Of a stretch of DNA of 64,000 nucleotides, positions 58,456 to 64,000 are shown piece after piece. Below the pieces are notes generated by a model, which did not search any database, was not told the origin of the DNA, and saw only the letters and a program-made list of their open reading frames with translations. This DNA comes from Micromonospora sp. NBC_01796 (GTDB lineage: Bacteria > Actinomycetota > Actinomycetes > Mycobacteriales > Micromonosporaceae). The translations under genes and the position numbers were made by a program. Numbering within the stretch: the first letter of the stretch is position 1; the number at the start of each line of letters is the position of its first letter. The stretch lies in assembly GCF_035917455.1 (NCBI RefSeq), contig NZ_CP109078.1, positions 8,498,984 to 8,562,983 on the forward strand, written 5' to 3'.

Positions 58456-58710
58456 TCAGGCCTGGTCGATGGTGGCCAGGGTCTCCTGAAGCGTATTGTG
58501 CGCGGCCTCGTACTGGGCGATCTGGTCCGCCGGGGGTAGGTCGGCGGCGTTCGCGATGGCCTGGAGGGCCGCGTCGACCGCCGGGTGCCCCGACCCGTCG
58601 GTGGCACCCGGGTCTCGGTGGTCGGCCGGACGGGCGACCGGGGGTGGTGCCGGCCGATAGCCCCCGGGTACGCCGGGACGCGGCGGTCCGGGTACGGGAG
58701 CGGTGCTCAC
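58456..58710 (-). CDS. Small conserved protein (Rv1693-like position)
   Basis: An 84-residue protein. The first half is Pro/Gly/Arg-rich; the second is a helical segment PAVDAALQAIANAADLPPAD then QIAQYEAAHNTLQETLATID. A small protein with this kind of helical end precedes tlyA at the same place in many actinobacteria (Rv1693 position). The GTG overlaps the stop of the upstream gene (GTGA), which supports the start. Function unknown. Confidence 0.75.
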   Translation of the reverse strand: MSTAPVPGPPRPGVPGGYRPAPPPVARPADHRDPGATDGSGHPAVDAALQAIANAADLPPADQIAQYEAAHNTLQETLATIDQA

Positions 58711-59366
58711 TGCGGACCGGAGCCGGTGGCGGGCGGCAGCTTCTCCGCCGTGACCTTCTTGGCCGGCCGGGGCAGCCGCTTCGCGGCGATCTTCTTCGCG
58801 GTCGCCGGCGGGGGCTGTTCGGCCGCGGCCTTCTTCGCCAGGCTCGCGGCCTTGTTGGCCACCGCCTTCTTCGCCACGGCCTTCTTCGCTACCGCCTTCT
58901 TCGCCACGGCGGCCTTGTTGGCCACCGCCTTCTTCGCCACGGCCTTCTTCGCTACCGCCTTCTTCGCCACGGCGGCCTTCTTCGCCACCGGTTCGGGGGT
59001 GTTCTCGGGTCCTGCCGGAGCCGGCGCGGCGGCGGCCGGCGGCGGCGTGCTCGGACCGGCGGCGGCCCGCGCCCCCCGCAGGTCCCGCTCCAGCTCGGCG
59101 ACCCGTTCGTTCAGGCTCGCGACCTCGTCCGCCGTCGCCAGACCGACCGCGCCGAGCGCCCGCTCCACCTCGAACCGGACAAGCTTGGTCATCGCCTCCC
59201 GGTTGGCGAGCCCGGTCGACCTCAGTTCCTCGGCCAGGGCCTGCAACTGGGCCGCGGTGGCGCCGCCCTGACCGACCAGCTTCCTGGCGACCGTCTGGGC
59301 CCGCTTCCTGGACGACTCCGTCACGCCCATGGCCAGTTCCAGGTAGGCCCGCCACGCGTCCTGCAT
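58707..59366 (-). CDS. Phasin-like protein with histone-H1-like lysine-repeat tail
   Basis: A 219-residue protein. The N-terminal 100 residues are helical (MQDAWRAYLELAMGVTESSR, LQALAEELRSTGLANREAMTKL) and end in a coiled coil (VASLNERVAELERDLRGARA). This arrangement resembles phasin/polyhydroxyalkanoate-granule proteins. The C-terminal part has repeated KKAVA and NKA units and a basic finish, like the C-terminus of histone H1 and of actinobacterial nucleoid proteins (HupB, Lsr2-like). Such tails bind DNA or polyphosphate non-specifically. It may link DNA to a granule or to the membrane. Divergent from the SCP2 gene. Confidence 0.75.
   Translation of the reverse strand: MQDAWRAYLELAMGVTESSRKRAQTVARKLVGQGGATAAQLQALAEELRSTGLANREAMTKLVRFEVERALGAVGLATADEVASLNERVAELERDLRGARAAAGPSTPPPAAAAPAPAGPENTPEPVAKKAAVAKKAVAKKAVAKKAVANKAAVAKKAVAKKAVAKKAVANKAASLAKKAAAEQPPPATAKKIAAKRLPRPAKKVTAEKLPPATGSGPQ
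58861..58986. repeat. Tandem 63-bp repeat in the lysine-repeat gene
   Basis: Two nearly identical 63-bp units (58861-58923 and 58924-58986) encode two copies of 21 residues of the KKAVAKKAVAKKAVANKAAV type. The period is a multiple of three, so length change by slippage keeps the frame. Confidence 0.75.
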
Positions 59367-59480
59367 ACCCGAATCCTTTCGCTGTCGGACTATCAGCTGT
59401 CACGCTACCGGGCGCTGGTCACCCCCTGGTGCGGTACGGTGCCGGGGAACGTGCGTGGCGTGCGACGAGGAGGGCGAGCA

Positions 59481-59819
59481 TTGGCCAGCGTTGACGAGTG
59501 CCGACAGGCGTTGCACGATCTGGCTGCGCGGATGGATGCGAACGCGGCCCAGGTCCGGGACCATGCCAACCTCGAGCGGACCCTGGCGTGCCGGGTCAGC
59601 GACCTGGACTACGCCTTCCACGGCCGGATCAGCGACGGACGACTGCTGGACCTCGCCGACGGCGACGATCCGGACGCCAAGATCGCCCTGACCACCACCA
59701 GCGAGGATCTTGTCGCCCTGGTCGCAGGCCACCTCGACATCCCTAAGGCGCTCGCGGCCCGGCGGGTGTCGGTCGACGCCAACCCGTTCGACTTGCTCAA
59801 ACTTCGCAAACTGCTCTAA
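59481..59819 (+). CDS. SCP2 sterol-binding domain protein
   Basis: A 112-residue protein with TTG start preceded by GGAGGG. The sequence has a single SCP2-like alpha/beta fold: TLACRVSDLDYAFHGRISDG, DAKIALTTTSEDLVALVAGH and a final VDANPFDLLKLRKLL. SCP2 domains bind lipids such as fatty acyl chains or sterols in a hydrophobic tunnel. It stands alone on the plus strand, divergent from the lysine-repeat gene and followed by a strong hairpin. Physiological ligand unknown. Confidence 0.8.
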   Translation: MASVDECRQALHDLAARMDANAAQVRDHANLERTLACRVSDLDYAFHGRISDGRLLDLADGDDPDAKIALTTTSEDLVALVAGHLDIPKALAARRVSVDANPFDLLKLRKLL

Positions 59820-59860
59820 GCAGCACAAACTGTTCTAGCAGCGCAAACTGGAACAAGCAG

Positions 59861-59890
59861 AACGCCACGGCCGTAATCGGCCGTGGCGTT
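59861..59890. terminator. Bidirectional 13-bp hairpin between convergent genes
   Basis: AACGCCACGGCCG-TAAT-CGGCCGTGGCGTT is perfect. It lies between the SCP2 gene (stop 59819) and the HAD phosphatase gene (stop 59955), which converge on it. Confidence 0.8.
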
Positions 59891-59954
59891 GCTTCGAGTG
59901 ATCGGCGCCGCTTCCCGGGTCCGGCCCTGCGTCGGCTCGTGTCAGTTCAGCCGC

Positions 59955-61001
59955 TCAGCCGGACAGGCCGAGTTCGCGCAGGGCGCCGCCGGCGGCATCC
60001 GATCCCGGACGGACCGAGCTGACCGGGTGACCGGACCAGGCGAGGGCACAGAGCAGCCGCAGCGCGTCAAGCGGACGCCCGGCACCGGTCAGCGTGGGCA
60101 CCGCCCCGTCGACGGTGACCTGCCAGCCGCCCCCGGCGACCACGGCCGGATCCCCCTGCGGAGCGGGCAGGTCGTGCAGGCCCACCACCGCGTCGGCGTC
60201 GAACAGCCCCCGCAGGTCGTGTGCCACGTACGTCGGCCGGGACGACGGTGACGCGAGAAGCAGGTCGGCCGCCCTACTCACCCCGGTCAGTACGAGCAGG
60301 CTGTCCATGCCGGCCCGGCCGGCTCCCTCGATGTCGGTGTCCAGCCGGTCCCCCACCGTCAACGGCCGCCGCGCCTCGTGCTGACGGGCGGCGGTACCGA
60401 AGAGGGCGGATTCCGGCTTGCCGACGACAAGGTCCGGTTCCCGGTCCAACGCCGTACGGAGCACCGCCACCAGCGAGCCGTTGCCGGGCAGCGGACCCCG
60501 AGGGCTCGGCAGCGTACGGTCGGTGTTGGTGGCGACCCAGAACGCTCCCGCCCGGATCGCCACCGACGCCTCGGCAAGCTCGGTCCAGCCGACCTGCGGG
60601 CCGTAGCCCTGGACAACCGCGACCGGTGACTGGTCGGCCCGCTCGACCAGCGTCAGCCCGACGGCACGTACCTCCGCCCGCAGGGCCTCGGCACCGACCA
60701 CGAGCACGGGCGCGCCCGCCGGGAAACGCTCGGCGAGCGCCGCCGCCGACGCGACCGCGGAGGTGAGCACCTCGCCGGGCTGGGCGTTGACACCCAGCCC
60801 GACGAGCAACTCGGCCACCTCGGTGGGACGACGGGACGCGTTGTTGGTCGCGTACGCCAACGGCTTGCCCTCGCCGTGCAACCGGGCCACCGCCTCGACC
60901 GCACCCGGAATGGGGCGGTCGATCAGGTAGATGACGCCGTCCAGGTCGAAGATGACCAGGTCGTACGCATCGACCAGCCGTTCGCCCTGGACGGCGCTCA
61001 T
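59955..61001 (-). CDS. HAD-superfamily phosphatase (NagD/PGP-like)
   Basis: A 348-residue class IIA HAD hydrolase: nucleophile motif LVIFDLDGVIYLIDRPIPGA, YATNNASRRP (motif II), VVGKPESALFG (motif III Lys), and VGDRLDTDIEGAGRAGMDSL (motif IV). A C-terminal 90-residue extension (after AHDLRGLFDADAVV) is found in the Rv1692 glycerol-3-phosphate phosphatase group. The position beside tlyA also matches Rv1692. It probably dephosphorylates glycerol-3-phosphate or 2-phosphoglycolate. Overlaps the next gene by 4 bases. Confidence 0.9.
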   Translation of the reverse strand: MSAVQGERLVDAYDLVIFDLDGVIYLIDRPIPGAVEAVARLHGEGKPLAYATNNASRRPTEVAELLVGLGVNAQPGEVLTSAVASAAALAERFPAGAPVLVVGAEALRAEVRAVGLTLVERADQSPVAVVQGYGPQVGWTELAEASVAIRAGAFWVATNTDRTLPSPRGPLPGNGSLVAVLRTALDREPDLVVGKPESALFGTAARQHEARRPLTVGDRLDTDIEGAGRAGMDSLLVLTGVSRAADLLLASPSSRPTYVAHDLRGLFDADAVVGLHDLPAPQGDPAVVAGGGWQVTVDGAVPTLTGAGRPLDALRLLCALAWSGHPVSSVRPGSDAAGGALRELGLSG

Positions 61002-63916
61002 GCTCCGACCGGCCCGGTACGGTCCGCCGACTTGTCCTCGGCGTCGCCACCCTGGTCCGACGATGTCGACTCCGAGCCGGCGTCGGTCACCGCGGTTGCA
61101 GTCCCATCGCCCGCCCCGCCGTCGACCACGTCAGCGTCATCCTCTTCATCGCTGTCGTCATCGTCGTCATCGTCGTCTTCATCGCTGTCGTCGTCATCGT
61201 CGTCGTCATCGTCGTCATCGTCGTCGTCTTCGTCGTCGTCGTCTTCGTCGTCTTCGTCTTCGTCGTCTTCGTCGTCTTCGTCGTCTTCGTCGTCGTCTTC
61301 GTCGTCGTCTTCGTCTTCGTCGTCGTCGTCGTCGTCGTCTTCGTCGTCTTCGTCTACATCAGTGGCCTCGGCGTCGACGTCGTCACCGGCCTCGTCCTCG
61401 TCGAGTTCCTCGTCGCCCTCCAGGACAACGCCGTCGAGCTCGAGCAGCCGCTCGGCCGCGTCGGTCTCGGAGTCCTCGTCGGCTTCGGCCGCGCGGGCGA
61501 ACCACTCACGCGCTTCCTCACGCCGGCCGTTGGCGAGCAGCGCATCGGCGTAGGCATAACGCAGCCGTGCCGCCCAGGCCTCGTTGACGGCACCGGTGAG
61601 CTCGCGAACCTGCAGCATCGCCACCGCTGCGTCGCCCTGCCCCAGGTCACCTCGGGCGCCTGCGGCCACGATCAGCAGCTCGATCGCCTGCGCGGGGTCC
61701 ATCGACTCACGGTCGGCCCCCCGGAACAGGTCGATCGCCCGTTCCGGCCGCCCGAGCGCCCGCTCACAATCGGCGAGTACGGGCAGGTGCGTCTGCTTGC
61801 CGCTCATCCGGTGGTACGTGCGCAGCTCGGCGATCGCCGTCTGCCACTCCCCCGCGTGGTACGCGGCCAGCCCCACTGCCTCCCGTACGGCCGAGATGCG
61901 CGACGCGAGTCGCCGGGCGGCGAGAGCGTGTGACAGCGCGAGCGCCGGCTCCTCGTCGATCAGTTGCCCGGTTGCCACCAGGTGCCGTGCCACCGTGTCC
62001 GCTACCGGCTTGGCCAGCGACAGCAATTCCGCCCGTACGCCGCTGTCCAGGTCGGTCGCGACGATCTCGTCCGGAAGTGCCGGAGCGTCGACGCCACCGA
62101 TCTGGTCGCCATCGCGCGACGTGGCCCGGTCGAACCGGTTCGGGCCACTGTCTCCCCGTCCCCGGTCGCCACCTTCGCGGCCACGGTAGCCGCCATCCCG
62201 GTCCGAGCCTGACGTCCCACGGCGGTCATCCTGGCGCGGCCGGTCGTCCCTGGCCGGACGCGATCCGCCCTGGTCACGCCGAAAGCCACCACGGGTGTCG
62301 CCGCCAGCGCCGCCTTCACGCGGCGGCCCCGAGCGGTAACCACCCTCACGCGGCGGACCGGAACGGAAGCCGCCCTCACGCGAACCGCCACCATCACGCG
62401 AACCGCTACGGAAGCCGCCCTCACGCGAGCCGCCGCTGTCCCGGGGACCGCTGCGGTAGCCACCCTCGCGAGAACCGCCGCTGTCGCGAGGGCCGGAGCG
62501 GAAGCCTCCATCACGTCCTCCACCACGGGAGTCGCCGCCGGCTCCACCGTCACGCGGGGGCCCGGAGCGGTAACCGCCGTCACGGGAACCGCCGCTGTCG
62601 CGCGGACCCGAGCGGAAACCACCCTCACGCGGGCCGCTACGGAAGCCGCCGTCACGGGAACCGCCACGGGAGTCCCGGTCACCACCGAAACCACCCTCAC
62701 GCGGCGGACCGGAACGGTAACCACCATCGCGCGAACCACCGCCGTCACGGGGACCGCTACGGAAACCACCCTCACGGGGACCGCCACGGGAGTCGCCGCC
62801 GGATCCACCGTCACGCGGGGGGCCGGAACGGTAACCACCCTCGCGGGAGCCGCCACCCTCACGCGGGCCGCTACGGAAGCCGCCGTCACGGGAACCGCCA
62901 CGGGAGTCCCGGTCACCACCGAAACCACCCTCACGCGGCGGACCGGAACGGTAACCACCATCGCGCGAACCACCGCCGTCACGGGGACCGGAACGGAAAC
63001 CACCCTCACGCGGGCCGCTACGGAAGCCGCCGTCACGGGAACCGCCACGGGAGTCCCGGTCACCACCGAAACCACCCTCACGCGGCGGACCGGAACGGTA
63101 ACCGCCGTCACGTGAACCACCGCCGTCACGGGGACCGGAACGGAAACCACCGCCACGGGAGTCGCCGCCGGCACCACCCTCACGCGGGGGACCGGAACGG
63201 TAACCGCCGTCACGGGAACCGCCGCTGTCGCGCGGACCCGAGCGGAAACCACCCTCACGCGGGCCGCTACGGAAGCCGCCGTCACGGGAACCGCCACGGG
63301 AGTCCCGGTCACCACCGAAACCACCCTCACGCGGCGGACCGGAACGGTAACCACCATCGCGCGAACCGCCACCATCACGGGAACCGCCGCTGTCACGAGG
63401 ACCGGAGCGGAAACCACCCTCACGCGGCGGACCGGAACGGTAACCACCGTCACGGGACCCACCACCACCATCACGGGGGCCGGAACGGAATCCGCCCTCG
63501 CGGGAGCCGCCGCCGTCACGCGGGCCGCTGCGGTAGCCACCCTCGCGGGAGCTACCGGCGCCATCGCGGGGGCCGGAGCGGAAACCACCATCGCGGGGAC
63601 CCCCACGGGAGTCCCGGTCACCACCGAAACCACCCTCACGGGATCCACCACTGTCACGCGGACCCGAGCGGAAGCCACCATCGCTGCGGCCGCCGCCTCG
63701 GTAGCCGCCACCACCGCCGGCGGCGCCACCGGAACCGCCTCGCTGGCCACCGCCTCCGGCGTAGCCACCACGGTCACCTGACCCACCACGGGAGTCCCGA
63801 TCGCCCCGGTAGGGCGGGCGGTCATCCCGGCGCGGGGATCCGCCGCGACCACCGTCACGGTAGGGGCGATCGTCGTTTCGGCGCTGACGGTCGTCGCCCT
63901 GCGGTCCTGAACTCAC
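60998..63916 (-). CDS. Arg/Gly-repeat TPR protein with polyacidic tail
   Basis: A 972-residue protein of three parts. Residues 1 to about 600 are low complexity, built from repeats such as GGSRDGGYRSGPPREGG and SRGGSRDGGFRSGPREGG, rich in Arg, Gly, Ser and Asp (RGG-like). Residues about 605-830 form a helical TPR-like domain (LALSHALAARRLASRISAVR, AAYHAGEWQTAIAELRTY, PVLADCERALGRPERAIDLF, ARLRYAYADALLANGRREEA). Residues about 835-930 are almost solely Asp and Glu. The GTG start is preferred because AGGAAGGA lies 7 bases upstream; an in-frame ATG six codons earlier lacks one. The position matches the TPR protein Rv1691. A scaffold for RNA, ribosomes or condensates is speculation. Confidence 0.88.
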   Translation of the reverse strand: MSSGPQGDDRQRRNDDRPYRDGGRGGSPRRDDRPPYRGDRDSRGGSGDRGGYAGGGGQRGGSGGAAGGGGGYRGGGRSDGGFRSGPRDSGGSREGGFGGDRDSRGGPRDGGFRSGPRDGAGSSREGGYRSGPRDGGGSREGGFRSGPRDGGGGSRDGGYRSGPPREGGFRSGPRDSGGSRDGGGSRDGGYRSGPPREGGFGGDRDSRGGSRDGGFRSGPREGGFRSGPRDSGGSRDGGYRSGPPREGGAGGDSRGGGFRSGPRDGGGSRDGGYRSGPPREGGFGGDRDSRGGSRDGGFRSGPREGGFRSGPRDGGGSRDGGYRSGPPREGGFGGDRDSRGGSRDGGFRSGPREGGGSREGGYRSGPPRDGGSGGDSRGGPREGGFRSGPRDGGGSRDGGYRSGPPREGGFGGDRDSRGGSRDGGFRSGPREGGFRSGPRDSGGSRDGGYRSGPPRDGGAGGDSRGGGRDGGFRSGPRDSGGSREGGYRSGPRDSGGSREGGFRSGSRDGGGSREGGFRSGPPREGGYRSGPPREGGAGGDTRGGFRRDQGGSRPARDDRPRQDDRRGTSGSDRDGGYRGREGGDRGRGDSGPNRFDRATSRDGDQIGGVDAPALPDEIVATDLDSGVRAELLSLAKPVADTVARHLVATGQLIDEEPALALSHALAARRLASRISAVREAVGLAAYHAGEWQTAIAELRTYHRMSGKQTHLPVLADCERALGRPERAIDLFRGADRESMDPAQAIELLIVAAGARGDLGQGDAAVAMLQVRELTGAVNEAWAARLRYAYADALLANGRREEAREWFARAAEADEDSETDAAERLLELDGVVLEGDEELDEDEAGDDVDAEATDVDEDDEDDDDDDDEDEDDDEDDDEDDEDDEDDEDEDDEDDDDEDDDDDDDDDDDDDDSDEDDDDDDDDSDEEDDADVVDGGAGDGTATAVTDAGSESTSSDQGGDAEDKSADRTGPVGA
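62300..63700. repeat. Degenerate in-frame direct repeats in the Arg/Gly gene
   Basis: Units of the form ACCGCCACGGGAGTCCCGGT recur at about 62671, 62905, 63052, 63301 and 63610; spacings of 234, 147, 249 and 309 bases are all multiples of three. They encode variations of the Gly-Gly-Arg-Asp-Ser-Gly block and mark expansion by unequal recombination. Confidence 0.8.
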
Positions 63917-63956
63917 GGGTACATCCTTCCTCATGGCACTGGTGCCGGAACAACGC

Positions 63957-63992
63957 AGTCAAGGGCCGACCCGGATGGGGCGGCCCTTGACT
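63957..63992. terminator. 12-bp hairpin at the window end
   Basis: AGTCAAGGGCCG and CGGCCCTTGACT pair across a 12-base loop just upstream of the Arg/Gly gene. It probably terminates the next minus-strand gene beyond the window. Confidence 0.65.
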
Positions 63993-64000
63993 GGAAGATT

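Noticed and set aside
62300..63700. Regularly recurring units that might suggest a CRISPR array
   Set aside because: Spacings are uneven, units diverge, everything is in one reading frame, and no cas genes are present.
61930..63990. Long plus-strand frame rich in His/Arg, antisense to the Arg/Gly gene
   Set aside because: It is the mirror of the repeat gene; in GC-rich DNA repeats keep all frames open. The minus strand has the ribosome site, TPR core and coherent operon position.

Overview
The window is very GC-rich, uses GTG and TTG starts freely, and is packed with short overlapping operons. This points to an actinobacterium, most likely of the Micromonosporaceae (Micromonospora or a relative). 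The right half, from 34.4 kb to the end, follows the order of the Mycobacterium tuberculosis Rv1691-Rv1713 block: der, cmk, rluB, scpB, scpA, parA, xerD, NUDIX hydrolase, pyrG, steB/mctB, steA, recN, nadK, tlyA, HAD phosphatase. An ald gene and a four-gene envelope-glycan module (alkaline-phosphatase-like membrane protein, glycosyltransferase, murJ, MraY-like protein) are intercalated. The family assignment is inference from gene order and base composition.

Layout. 1-2.4 kb: the 3' end of a secreted sugar dehydrogenase with PKD and ricin-type modules. 2.6-9.8 kb: a sugar-acid uptake and catabolism locus (SDR, zinc dehydrogenase, enolase-superfamily dehydratase, sugar ABC permeases and binding lipoprotein) divergent from its GntR/FCD regulator, with a perfect inverted repeat between them. 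9.9-18.1 kb: a secreted xylan-degrading set of two CE1-type esterases, a GH62 arabinofuranosidase and a GH10 xylanase. These carry shuffled CBM13 (ricin) or CBM2 modules and are marked by recurring TGTTATCG-type LacI-like operators; no LacI gene is present.

18.6-26.7 kb: a two-component system and a tightly overlapping cluster (NAD epimerase, membrane protein, GT2, TIGR04282-type nucleotidyltransferase, methyltransferase, membrane-anchored sulfite-oxidase-fold molybdoenzyme, small membrane protein). Direct repeats with an 11-bp period, typical of OmpR-family regulators, lie in both divergent promoters, so the two-component system probably controls the cluster. 26.7-34.2 kb: a decayed accessory island ending at tRNA-Pro. 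It holds remnants of murF, an arsR gene, a flavin monooxygenase and a transposase, a 107-bp inverted-repeat element, a receptor Ser/Thr kinase, an orphan NADAR protein, a nitroreductase and an intact IS701-family element with CTAG duplications.

34.4-64 kb: the conserved housekeeping block for ribosome assembly, chromosome segregation, nucleotide synthesis, envelope export and DNA repair. It ends with two unusual low-complexity proteins: a lysine-repeat, histone-H1-like protein, and a 972-residue protein with about 600 residues of Arg/Gly repeats, a TPR-like core and an almost pure Asp/Glu tail. Start codons were chosen from Shine-Dalgarno-like sequences and coupling to upstream stops; no homology search was run.
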